From JASLDZ01 sp038226305 (GTDB lineage Bacteria; Pseudomonadota; Alphaproteobacteria; Caulobacterales; Caulobacteraceae), in contig JBBRQN010000010.1 in NCBI GenBank assembly GCA_038226305.1, positions 37,602-101,601 on the forward strand: a DNA stretch of 64,000 nt, in the 5' to 3' direction. Of this stretch, positions 1 to 8,020 are shown piece after piece (position 1 is the first letter of the stretch; each line of letters starts with the position of its first letter). Both the position numbers and the translations under genes were made by a program. Below the pieces are notes generated by a model, which did no database searches, was not told the origin of the DNA, and saw only the letters and a program-made list of their open reading frames with translations.

Positions 1-904
1 TGTCCACCGCAAGATCGGGCAGGTAGTTGTTGGCATAGGCGTCGTAGTAGGTGTTCGACTTGTATTTGTCGTCGGGCTCGTCGGGCCAGAAGAACGGCGT
101 GAACAGCGTGGCCGGGGTCGCGAGCGAGGGCGCGGTGTCCTGGATGTCGTAGGGCATCGGGCGGCTTTCGACGCAGCCACCCCAGCTGATCTTCATCTTG
201 TCCAGCAGCAGGAAGCGATCGACGCCGGCCGTAGTGAAGATGTCCGAGGAATAGGGGCTGACGCCTGTCAGCCACGTCTGTCCGCGATTGCTCGCGCCGA
301 TGTTCACGGTGGTGGAGAACGGCACGACGCCGATCTTCAGCACATCCGGATCGCTCGACTGGGCGGCGGAGGCGGCCAGGGTGTCCACCAACTGGTTGGA
401 GGCGTCCTTCAGGCTCTGCAGCTTGTTGTCCTGCGACATGGAGCCGGTGTTGTCCAAGACCAGCGCCAGTTCCACGTGGCTGGTGCCGTATTTGATCGTG
501 GCATGGCCCTTCACCGGCAGGCTCTGCACGCCCATCAGCCCGACGACGGCGCTGGGGATCACGACCGAGGCCGAAAGGTCGATCTGTCCGGCGGCGGTAT
601 CGACGACCACCTGCGGCGTCACCGAGGGCAGGTTCTTGTCGCTGAGGTTGGCGGTCACCCAGTATTGGGCCGTCTGCTTCATGGTGGCGATGGGCGTGTT
701 CGAGGGCAGTCGCCCCACCGCCAGGGCGGCAGCATCCAGGGCGTCCTGCAGGTTGTTGCGGGCCGAGACCACGCGCGAGACGTCGATCCCGACGCCCGCC
801 GCCAGCACCAGCGGGATCGCCACGAGGGCGAAGATGGGCGCGATGGCCCCGCGCCGGTCACGCCCGAAGGCTGCAAGCTTCGCCTTGATCCCCGTGCCCG
901 TCAT
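1..904 (-). CDS. TadG-like pilus assembly protein with von Willebrand factor A domain (partial, C-terminus off the left edge)
   Basis: The frame is open from an ATG at 904 to the window edge, so about 301 N-terminal residues are visible and the stop is missing. Residues 1-18 are basic and residues 19-41 form one membrane segment (RRGAIAPIFALVAIPLVLAA), the usual TadE/TadG-type start. A vWA domain begins near residue 145 with ALVLDNTGSM, a MIDAS-type metal site (D151, T153, S155). Proteins of this class are anchored in the cell envelope and belong to the tight-adherence (Flp/Tad) pilus system in alphaproteobacteria. No other tad gene is visible, so the locus role is inferred from the protein alone. 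The downstream minus-strand gene order lies outside the window. Confidence 0.8.
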   Translation of the reverse strand, partial: MTGTGIKAKLAAFGRDRRGAIAPIFALVAIPLVLAAGVGIDVSRVVSARNNLQDALDAAALAVGRLPSNTPIATMKQTAQYWVTANLSDKNLPSVTPQVVVDTAAGQIDLSASVVIPSAVVGLMGVQSLPVKGHATIKYGTSHVELALVLDNTGSMSQDNKLQSLKDASNQLVDTLAASAAQSSDPDVLKIGVVPFSTTVNIGASNRGQTWLTGVSPYSSDIFTTAGVDRFLLLDKMKISWGGCVESRPMPYDIQDTAPSLATPATLFTPFFWPDEPDDKYKSNTYYDAYANNYLPDLAVD

Positions 905-1005
905 GTCGCTGGCGCCTACCGTCACCGCGGGCCGATGAAGCGCCCGCTCAGGCGAGAGAATGGCGGGCGGGGGTAAAGATTCCGCGCAGTGGCAGGGTTA
1001 AGGCC

Positions 1006-2820
1006 TCACGCCTGCCAGCCGCAGCGCTCGCCCTTGGTCTGCACGGTGAGCCAGCGATCCAGGGGGGCGAAGTAGTCGGCGATGGCGGTGGCGTCGATGT
1101 CGCGCTCGCCGGTGAAGGCTTCGAGCGCATCGGGCCAGGGCTGCGACTGGCCCATCGCCAGCATCTTCTCGAACTTGGCGCCCACGGCCTTGTTTCCGTA
1201 GACGGAGCACCGGTTCAACGGGCCCGTCCACCCCGCCTGCTTGCAGGCCGAGCGGTAGAACTGGAACTCGTAGATGCGGGCCAGGAAGTAGCGCATGTAG
1301 GGCGTGTTGCCGGGGATGTGCTGCTTGGCGCCGGGATCGAAAGCGTCCGCCGGGCGATCGCCGGGGGGTGTCATGCCCTGGTAGTGGCGCACGAGCTCCC
1401 ACCATTTCGTATTCCAGTTCTCCGGCGTGGCCTCGCCTGAAAACACCTCCCACCGCCATTTGTCGACGAGGAGGCCGAACGGCAGGAACGCCACGGAGTC
1501 CATCGCCCGGCGCAGCAGGTAGGGAATGTCGGCGTCGGCCCCCGGCACGGAATCGATGATGCCCAGGCGCTTCAGATAGTCGGGGGTGAGCGAGTTCAAC
1601 CCGGCGAAGTCGCCGATCGCCTCGTGGAACCCGTCGTTGGCGCCGCCCCGGAACAGGGGCGACTGATCGGCGTAGGCGAGGTCGTAGTACAGGTGGCCTA
1701 GCTCGTGGTGAGCCGTGAAGAAGTCGTCCGCGTTGGTGCGCAGGCAGGCCTTGATCCGCACGTCTTTGGGCCCCTGCACCGTCCAGGCGGAGGCGTGGCA
1801 GACCACATCGCGGTCTCGCGGGCGCGACAGCTGCGAGCGCGTCCAGAAGGTGTCGGGCAGGGCCTGCAGACCGATGGAGGTGTAGAAGCCCTCGCCGGTC
1901 TTCGTCAGCTTCACCGCGTCGTAGTTCTGCGCCTTCAGCCGCTCGTCGAGATCATAGCCCAGGCCCGGGCCGTTCGCCGGGGCGACGATGTCGTAGATGT
2001 TCCCCCACTCCTGGCCCCACATGTTGCCCGTGAGGTCGGCGCGGATCGGCCCGGTGCGAGGCTGCACGGCGTCGCCGTATTTGGCGTTGAGCCGGGCGCG
2101 AACGTAGCAGTGCAGCTTGGTGTAGAAGGGCGCCACTTGGCCCCACAGGGCGTCAACCTTCGTCGCGAAGGCGTCGGGGCTCATGTCGTAGCCGGAGCGC
2201 CAGAGGGCACCGGCGTCCTTATAGCCCAGCGCCCGGGAACCCTCGTTGGCCAGCACCACCTCGCGGGCGTAGTCCTTGGCCATCGGCGGCGAGATCTTCC
2301 GCCAGCCTTCCCAGATGGCCTTGGTTTCGGCGGGATCGCGGGAGGAGCGCAGCACGTCCTCCATGTCCTCCAGGTTCAGCACCTTGCCTTTCCAGGTGAA
2401 CTTGCCGGTGGAGTAGAGCGTCTGGTTGCGGCCGCCGATGGCCGACAACTCTTCCGCCGCCCCCGGACGGTCGGGCGCGGGCAGGTTCACGCCGCGCGAC
2501 AGGATGGAGAGCTTGCGCCGGGTGACGGGATCGACGCTCACATGGTCGAAGCGGTGCGCGGCCTTGGCGTATTTCACCGCTTGGGCGTTGGCCTCGCCAC
2601 CGGCCTTTGCCGCGGTCGTCGTGGTGTCGATGTTGATGTAGGTCGCCTGCACCCAGCTGATCGGCGAAACGGTGCGGCGCATGGCGTCCATGTCCGTCTC
2701 GGCCTGCGCCACGAAGGCCTTGGCTTCGGCGGCCGTCGGCTTGCCTGCGGGGGCTGGCTTCGGCGCCGCCCCCATGAGCGCGACGGCGGAGACGGAGAGC
2801 ACGGCGGCGCGGCGGATCAT
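1006..2820 (-). CDS. M2 family metallopeptidase (bacterial angiotensin-converting-enzyme-like dipeptidyl carboxypeptidase)
   Basis: A 604-residue secreted zinc peptidase. The N-terminus has a signal peptide (MIRRAAVLSVSAVALMGAAP) followed by a Pro/Ala linker. The zinc motif HELGH is at residues 372-376, followed by the downstream glutamate in GFHEAIGDFAGL, the HEXXH...E arrangement of family M2. The length matches bacterial ACE homologues, which remove C-terminal dipeptides from peptides in the periplasm; the natural substrate is not known. It sits alone, 60 bp downstream of mtgA on the same strand and 101 bp before the TadG-like gene. The long plus-strand frame covering this region is an antisense shadow. 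Confidence 0.93.
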   Translation of the reverse strand: MIRRAAVLSVSAVALMGAAPKPAPAGKPTAAEAKAFVAQAETDMDAMRRTVSPISWVQATYINIDTTTTAAKAGGEANAQAVKYAKAAHRFDHVSVDPVTRRKLSILSRGVNLPAPDRPGAAEELSAIGGRNQTLYSTGKFTWKGKVLNLEDMEDVLRSSRDPAETKAIWEGWRKISPPMAKDYAREVVLANEGSRALGYKDAGALWRSGYDMSPDAFATKVDALWGQVAPFYTKLHCYVRARLNAKYGDAVQPRTGPIRADLTGNMWGQEWGNIYDIVAPANGPGLGYDLDERLKAQNYDAVKLTKTGEGFYTSIGLQALPDTFWTRSQLSRPRDRDVVCHASAWTVQGPKDVRIKACLRTNADDFFTAHHELGHLYYDLAYADQSPLFRGGANDGFHEAIGDFAGLNSLTPDYLKRLGIIDSVPGADADIPYLLRRAMDSVAFLPFGLLVDKWRWEVFSGEATPENWNTKWWELVRHYQGMTPPGDRPADAFDPGAKQHIPGNTPYMRYFLARIYEFQFYRSACKQAGWTGPLNRCSVYGNKAVGAKFEKMLAMGQSQPWPDALEAFTGERDIDATAIADYFAPLDRWLTVQTKGERCGWQA

Positions 2821-2880
2821 CGGCGGTATCCTGCAACAACTGGCGGGATGGGAGCCGGATGGAGGCGCCCGGTCAAGCCA

Positions 2881-3756
2881 TCAGCGGCGCAGGCACCAGG
2901 CCAGATCATCGGAGCGCACGACCTGGGCATTCCCGGCGATGCTGCGCGAGCGGCGCGCAACATACCGGCCGGGGTTCACGGCGCGCCACTTGAGGGGGCT
3001 GGGCAGGATGGCCGCAAGCCGCGCCGACTGCTGGGCCGTGAGCCGGTCGGCATCCTCGTGGAAATACTGCCGGGCGGCGGCTTGGGCGCCATAGAGGCCG
3101 GGGCCCCACTCCACCACGTTGAGGTAGGTCTCCAGGATGCGGCGCTTGCCCCAGATCTTTTCGATCAGGACGGTGTAGCCCGCTTCCAATCCCTTTCGCA
3201 CGTAGTCGCGCGAGGGCCACAGGAACACGTTCTTGGCGGTCTGCTGGCTGATGGTGGAGCCGCCCCGCACCTTGTTGGGCGAGCGGGCGTTGTGCTCGGC
3301 GGCGATGCGGATGGCCTCCCAGTCGAAGCCCTTGTGGTTGCAGAACCCGTCGTCCTCCGCCGCGATCACCGCGGTCTGCAGGCTGGGGGCGATGCGGTCG
3401 AGCGAGCGCCACTCCTTGATGATCGGCCGCCCCTGCGAGAACCGCTCCAGCATCAGGATCGTGACGGGCGGCGCGACGACCTTAGTGATCAGCACTGAGA
3501 CGGGCGGGAGGAGGACCAGGAACCCGAGGATCAGGAGGAGGGCGCGACCCCAGTGGATAGGGCGACGGGCGCGCGCGGCCGGAGGCGCTCTCTCAGCCCC
3601 ACCCTCGTCCGCAATCCTCGCGCTTGAGCGGGTGCCAAAGTCTTGGTGCGCGGGGGGCTCGGAGGCGGCGGGGCCGGTCTGTTCCGCACCCTCGCCCGGC
3701 ATGGGGACGGGCGGCAGCGGGGGCGCAGCGGCTTGCGGCTCGTCGGCGTCGGTCAT
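2881..3756 (-). CDS. mtgA: Monofunctional biosynthetic peptidoglycan transglycosylase
   Basis: A GT51 glycosyltransferase that polymerises lipid II into glycan strands at the periplasmic face of the inner membrane. The 291-residue protein has an unusually long Pro/Ala-rich cytoplasmic tail (1-69), one membrane anchor (about 71-92) and a GT51 domain with the catalytic glutamate E134 in AAEDDGF, then GGSTISQQ (165-172), and the KRRILETYLN stretch near 205. No transpeptidase domain follows, which separates it from class A penicillin-binding proteins. The anchor plus GT51 core fits the normal MtgA size apart from the added N-terminal tail. It is followed by the M2 peptidase gene on the same strand. 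Confidence 0.93.
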   Translation of the reverse strand: MTDADEPQAAAPPLPPVPMPGEGAEQTGPAASEPPAHQDFGTRSSARIADEGGAERAPPAARARRPIHWGRALLLILGFLVLLPPVSVLITKVVAPPVTILMLERFSQGRPIIKEWRSLDRIAPSLQTAVIAAEDDGFCNHKGFDWEAIRIAAEHNARSPNKVRGGSTISQQTAKNVFLWPSRDYVRKGLEAGYTVLIEKIWGKRRILETYLNVVEWGPGLYGAQAAARQYFHEDADRLTAQQSARLAAILPSPLKWRAVNPGRYVARRSRSIAGNAQVVRSDDLAWCLRR

Positions 3757-3824
3757 GAAGCTCCAGCCCCCAAGCTTGCCCGGAGGATGCTAGAGCGTTC
3801 ATCTGGTGCTGCAACGAGGATCGC

Positions 3825-4496
3825 ATGGACGTTTCAGAAGCGGTGGCAAAGCGGTCTTCGGTGCGGGCCTTCCTGCCCGATCCCGTGTCGCTGGAAACCG
3901 TGCGCGCCCTTGTCGAGGGCGCGCGTCAGGCGCCTTCGGGGGGCAATCTCCAGCCGTGGCGCATCCATGCGCTCAGCGGGGACCGGCTGGCCGCCTTCCG
4001 GGCGCGGATCGCCGATCGCCTGCGCGAAAACCCGCGGGGCGAGGGGGCCGAGTATGCGGTCTACCCGGAGGCGCTGACCGAGCCCTATCGCAGCCGGCGC
4101 TTCCAGGTGGGCGAAGACCTGTATCGGTCGCTGGGCGTGGAGCGGGAGAACAAGCTCGGGCGCCTCGTTCAGTTCGCCCGCAACTTCGACTTCTTCGGCG
4201 CCCCGGTGGGGCTGTTCGTGACCGTGCATCGCTCGATGGGCCCGCCCCAGTGGTCCGACCTCGGCATGTATCTGCAGACCTTGATGCTGCTCGCCGTCGA
4301 GCAGGGGCTCGATACCTGCGCGCAGGAGGCCTGGTCCATGTGGCCCAAGTCCGTGGGCGAGTTCATCGGGCTGGATGCCGATCACATGCTGTTCTGCGGC
4401 GTGGCGCTCGGGCACCGCGACCCCCACCACCCCATCAACGGCTGGCGCGCCGCCCGCGACCCGCTGGAGGCCTTCGCCACCTTCGAGGGGTTCTAG
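3825..4496 (+). CDS. Nitroreductase family protein
   Basis: A 223-residue FMN-dependent oxidoreductase of the nitroreductase fold. It starts with the typical SEAVAKRSSVRAF motif, where the RRSxR-type arginines contact FMN phosphate, and continues with APSGGNLQPW near residues 36-45, the usual second FMN-binding stretch. The end (CGVALGHRDPHHPIN) matches the family C-terminal signature. It would use NAD(P)H to reduce nitroaromatics, quinones or a related substrate, which cannot be specified. The start at 3825 is preceded by ACGAGGA. The 3' end overlaps the convergent WD40 gene by 4 bp. Confidence 0.88.
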   Translation: MDVSEAVAKRSSVRAFLPDPVSLETVRALVEGARQAPSGGNLQPWRIHALSGDRLAAFRARIADRLRENPRGEGAEYAVYPEALTEPYRSRRFQVGEDLYRSLGVERENKLGRLVQFARNFDFFGAPVGLFVTVHRSMGPPQWSDLGMYLQTLMLLAVEQGLDTCAQEAWSMWPKSVGEFIGLDADHMLFCGVALGHRDPHHPINGWRAARDPLEAFATFEGF

Positions 4497-5476
4497 GCCA
4501 GCGCCACCACGCCTGCGCCGCCGCCTTCGTCGCCCCAGGCGAGGCGGGTGCCATCCGTAGATGCCGCCAGGGCGCTGATTGCCGGTCCGGGCTCCGCCTT
4601 GGGATAGGTGAGGCCGTGGGCGTCGAGCTGCGCGGCCCAGACGCGGCCGTCGCTCAGGCCGGCGCACAGGCGCAGGGAGGCGTGGGCGGCCGCCACCCGC
4701 GTCACCCGCAGCTCCTCATCGTCCCGCGCCGCCTCCACGCCCACCTCGGCCGCCTCCTTGCCCATCGGGCCGCTGGCGCCGTTGAAGGGCCACACCACCG
4801 CCCCCTGCGCTCCGCTCGTGGCCATCAGCGCGCCCTTGCCGAGGAAGGCGAGGCTGCGAACCTTGGCGGGGTAGCCCGACATGCGCATGTCCTTCCCGTC
4901 CGCCAGGCGCCAGGCGTGCAGCTCGTTCTCCTGCGTCGCGGTGACCAGGAACTTGCCGTCGGGGCTGAACCGCACCGCCACGTGGCTGCCCGCCCACTTC
5001 AGCATCTGGGGCACCTGCTCGGAAACCCGCGCATAGATCAGCGCCGCCCCGCCATAGGTTGCGGCCGCCAGCCGGCGCCCCTTGGGCTCGAACGCGAGGC
5101 CCGCGCAGGCCCGCTCCAGCCCGAAGCTCCGGGCGAAGGCCTCGTCCGCGGTGTCGCGCACATGAACCTCGCGGCCGGTGGCGAAGGCGATCAGGCCGCT
5201 GGCGGGGGCGGCCACCACGCTGTCGATCCACTTGCCGGGAAGCTCGGCCACCGTCTCGTGATGGGTGGGTCGCGACCACACCACCCGCCCGTCGTCGCTC
5301 GTGGTGACCACGCCGGAGCCGCTCGGGTGGGCGCAGGCGGCGAGGGCGGAGTGCTCATGCGCCTGCACCGGCGGCGACCCCTCGAAATGCACCCGCCCAT
5401 CAGCGGTGACGAAGACCGCACCCTCTGCGGTAAACAGGGCGGCGAGAACGTGGGCATCGAGGGAGAGGGTGGTCAT
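4493..5476 (-). CDS. WD40 repeat protein
   Basis: A 327-residue protein made of degenerate beta-propeller repeats, recognisable from stretches such as HVAVRFSPDGKFLVTATQ followed by ELHAWRLADG, and SLAFLGKGALMATSG, spaced about 40-45 residues apart. No signal peptide or membrane segment is evident, so a cytoplasmic protein-interaction scaffold is the best guess. Short single-propeller proteins of this kind occur in Caulobacterales and their partners are unknown. It converges on the nitroreductase gene and starts 67 bp from the divergent GT87 gene, so both may share a promoter region. Confidence 0.8.
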   Translation of the reverse strand: MTTLSLDAHVLAALFTAEGAVFVTADGRVHFEGSPPVQAHEHSALAACAHPSGSGVVTTSDDGRVVWSRPTHHETVAELPGKWIDSVVAAPASGLIAFATGREVHVRDTADEAFARSFGLERACAGLAFEPKGRRLAAATYGGAALIYARVSEQVPQMLKWAGSHVAVRFSPDGKFLVTATQENELHAWRLADGKDMRMSGYPAKVRSLAFLGKGALMATSGAQGAVVWPFNGASGPMGKEAAEVGVEAARDDEELRVTRVAAAHASLRLCAGLSDGRVWAAQLDAHGLTYPKAEPGPAISALAASTDGTRLAWGDEGGGAGVVALA

Positions 5477-5543
5477 GGTCGGGCGTCTAGCACGGAGGCG
5501 AGATTAGGTCGGACTTAAGCGCCCGCGGGTAAGGGACGGGGCG

Positions 5544-6785
5544 ATGTTCCGCATTCTGCAGCGCTTCGAATTGGCCCTGACCCCGGCGCTCGCCCGCAAG
5601 GCGGCGGTGGCGCTGGTGGTGGCCTATGGGGCGGCGCTGGTCTTGTGGCTGGTCACTGCGCCGGGTGGCGTGCGGCCCGACGGCTCGCCGGTGGGATCGG
5701 ATTTCGTGCTGTTCCACGCCGCGGGCCGCCTCGCCCTGCGTGGCGCGCTGGCCTCCGCCTACGACGGGGCGGCGATCTCGGCGGTTGAGCAGGCGGCGGT
5801 GCCGGGGGAGAGCCTCGTCTACCTGTGGCGCTATCCGCCGCCCCTGGCGCTCCTGCTGCTGCCGCTCGGCGCGCTGCCATACTTCGTGGCCTACGCCCTG
5901 TGGAGCTGCGCCGGGCTGGCGGCCTTCGTGGGCGGGGTGCGGCGGCTTCTGCGGGGGCGCGACGGGCTGCTGCTGGCGCTGGGGGCGCCCGCCACCTTCG
6001 TCTGCATCCTGCACGGGCAGACCGCGTTTCTCACCGCCGCCGCCTTCGCCTGGGGGCTGGCGCTGCTGGAGCGGAGGCCAATGCTGGCAGGGGCGATCTT
6101 CAGCCTTCTGGTGTGCAAGCCGCACTTCGCCGTGCTGGTCCCCGTGCTGCTGCTGGTCGGGGGGCGATATCGTGCGCTGGGCGGCTTCCTCGGGGGTGCG
6201 GCGGCGCTGTGCGGAGCGTCCCTCGTGGCGTTCGGCTGGGCGCCTTGGGCGGAGTTCCTACGCACGGGCCCGCAGATGCAGGCCTTTCTCGCACAGGGAG
6301 GCATCTCCTGGGCGAAGGTGCCGAGCGTGTTCATCTTCGCCATGAGCCTGCACGCCCCGCAGGCCCTCGCCCTCGCCCTGCAGGGGGCCGCGTCGCTTGC
6401 GGTGCTGGCGACGGCGGTGTTGGTGTGGCGACACGGGGAGGGCTTCATGCCCCTCAAGGGAGCGGTGGCGGTGACCGCCGCCCTTCTGATCAGCCCCTAT
6501 GTGGTGGACTATGACCTGACGCTTCTGGTCGTCGCTGCGGCGCTGCTCATCGGCTCCGGCACCGCGGTGAGGCCGGGGGTTCGCACCGCCCTCCTCTGTG
6601 CCTTCGCGACTCCCGTCGTGGCTCCCGCCCTCATGACGCTGACCGGCGTGCAGCTTGGGGCGGCGCCCCTTCTGGCCCTCTTCGCGGTGCTCGGGGGCGC
6701 CTACTGGAGCGAGGCGAGGCTGTCTGCTGGGTCGGCCACAGGGTCGGGCGGACCGGCGAGGTTCACCACCCGCTGGGTCGGATAG
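5544..6785 (+). CDS. GT87-type (DUF2029) polytopic membrane glycosyltransferase
   Basis: A 413-residue integral membrane protein with about nine to ten hydrophobic segments, beginning near residues 15-37. Early in the protein are the motifs SDFVLFHAAGRLALRG and a short conserved WRYPPP loop, both hallmarks of the DUF2029/GT87 family, whose best-known members are mycobacterial polyprenyl-phosphate-dependent mannosyltransferases. It probably transfers a sugar from a lipid carrier on the periplasmic side; substrate unknown. The start is supported by AAGGGA 7 bp upstream. The C-terminus overlaps the convergent mscS-like gene by 85 bp, so the last residues share DNA with that gene. Confidence 0.82.
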   Translation: MFRILQRFELALTPALARKAAVALVVAYGAALVLWLVTAPGGVRPDGSPVGSDFVLFHAAGRLALRGALASAYDGAAISAVEQAAVPGESLVYLWRYPPPLALLLLPLGALPYFVAYALWSCAGLAAFVGGVRRLLRGRDGLLLALGAPATFVCILHGQTAFLTAAAFAWGLALLERRPMLAGAIFSLLVCKPHFAVLVPVLLLVGGRYRALGGFLGGAAALCGASLVAFGWAPWAEFLRTGPQMQAFLAQGGISWAKVPSVFIFAMSLHAPQALALALQGAASLAVLATAVLVWRHGEGFMPLKGAVAVTAALLISPYVVDYDLTLLVVAAALLIGSGTAVRPGVRTALLCAFATPVVAPALMTLTGVQLGAAPLLALFAVLGGAYWSEARLSAGSATGSGGPARFTTRWVG

Positions 6786-7647
6786 TACAGCGAGCCGCCG
6801 GCCGCCTGCACCGCCTCGTAGACCAGGCGCGACAGGTCGAAGCGCATGTCCCAGTAGTCCTTCACCAGCGCCCAGGCGCGCACGGTGATGGTGATCTTCT
6901 CCGCCGTGTATTCGGTGACGCGCGACATGGGGGCGGGGTCGTTCAGCACCCGCGGGTCGGCCAGCAGCACGGCCAGCGCCGCCTTCGCCGCCGCCTCGGC
7001 CGGGGCTGTGGGGGGGAGGGCGAAGGTCATCTCCACCCGGCGGTGCGGGATGTCGGTGTAGTTGGTGGCCACGTCACCGAAGGCCTTGCTGTTGGGCACC
7101 GTGAGCTTCAGCCCGTCCACATCCGACAGTTCGGTGTTGAACAGGTCGAGCTTGCGCACCGTGCCGAGCTTGCCCGCGATGTTGACGAGGTCGCCCACGC
7201 GGTAGGGCCGGAAGATCAGGATCATCACCCCCGCCGCCACGTTCGACAGGGCCCCCTGCAGCGCCAGGCCGATGGCCAGCGACGCCGCCCCAGGATCGTG
7301 ATGATCGAGGTGGTCTCCACCCCCAGCCGCCGCAGGATGGCGACGATGGTGATGATCATGATGGCGTAGCGCGTCACCGACCCTGCGAAGTCCTGCAGGG
7401 TCTGGTCGTGGGCGGTGCGGGGCAGCTTGCCCAGGCCCTCGCACACCAGCCGCGAGGCCCACTTGGCCACCCACAGCCCGGCGACGAAGATCAGGAGCGC
7501 CACGACGATGTTCACCGCCAGGTCGCCCAGCACGTTGCCCGCCTTGGTGATCGCCACCGTCTCGCCCGTCACCACGCCTCGAAGGCCCGCGGGGAGGGAG
7601 GCGAGCGACAGCTTCGCGGGCGCGGCGGCGGGGAGATCGATCAACAT
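6701..7647 (-). pseudogene. MscS family mechanosensitive channel with an apparent -1 frameshift
   Basis: Two minus-strand frames together make a small MscS channel. The first, from ATG 7647 (an upstream alternative is 7707), gives the N-terminus and the first helices through SIITILG. The second continues with ASLAIGLALQGALSNVAAG, PYRVGDLVNIAG and the beta domain to the stop at 6701. The expected join is ILG-A-A-S-L-A, but the DNA has four C's on the plus strand at 7288-7291 where five are needed, so the frame breaks exactly at the Gly-Ala-rich pore helix TM3. This is either an inactivating deletion or a homopolymer sequencing error. All other channel signatures are intact. The 3' end overlaps the GT87 gene by 85 bp. 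Confidence 0.82.
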
Positions 7648-7735
7648 GCGGGGTGAAACGTCCGTGGGCGGGAGTTCGACCCATCGTACACGGACGATGG
7701 GCGACAATGGGGCGTGGTGGTCGGAGCCTGTCCCA

Positions 7736-8020
7736 TCAGCGCCTGTGCTTCGGGCGTTTGTGCCCTGAAGTCATGGGATCGGGCCTGGCGGGAGGCCTCC
7801 AGTCGGCGGGCGGAATCATCTTCTGATCGCTGGTTCCAAGGCCCATGCGGCCGGGCTCCTGCCGGGTCAGGCGGGAGGTGTCGAGGGGTTGATCCGCATC
7901 CGGCGCATCTGCACCCTGCAGCAGGCTGAGGCGATCCCGCAGGCGGGCGGCCTCCTCGAAGTCCATGTCGGCGGCGGCCTGCTCCATCTTCAGGCGCAGG
8001 GTCTCGAGGGTGTCCGTCAT
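7736..8020 (-). CDS. Small UvrB/UvrC-motif protein coupled to the DNA ligase gene
   Basis: A 94-residue protein. Residues about 5-30 (LRLKMEQAAADMDFEEAARL) match the UVR motif, the coiled-coil hairpin through which UvrB and UvrC interact. The remainder is a Pro/Arg-rich, probably disordered tail ending in basic residues (SGHKRPKHRR). Its ATG at 8020 overlaps the stop of the ligase gene by 4 bp, so translation is likely coupled. This start was chosen over a longer upstream frame, which is an out-of-frame shadow of the ligase. A role with the ligase in DNA repair is an inference from the coupling and the motif. Confidence 0.75.
   Translation of the reverse strand: MTDTLETLRLKMEQAAADMDFEEAARLRDRLSLLQGADAPDADQPLDTSRLTRQEPGRMGLGTSDQKMIPPADWRPPARPDPMTSGHKRPKHRR

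Noticed and set aside
1705..3498. 597-residue plus-strand reading frame
   Set aside because: Antisense to the M2 peptidase and mtgA, low-complexity Gly/Arg/Val composition, no ribosome binding site; a high-GC shadow.
3806..5518. 570-residue plus-strand frame spanning nitroreductase and WD40 genes
   Set aside because: Out of frame with the nitroreductase and antisense to the WD40 protein; composition is shadow-like.
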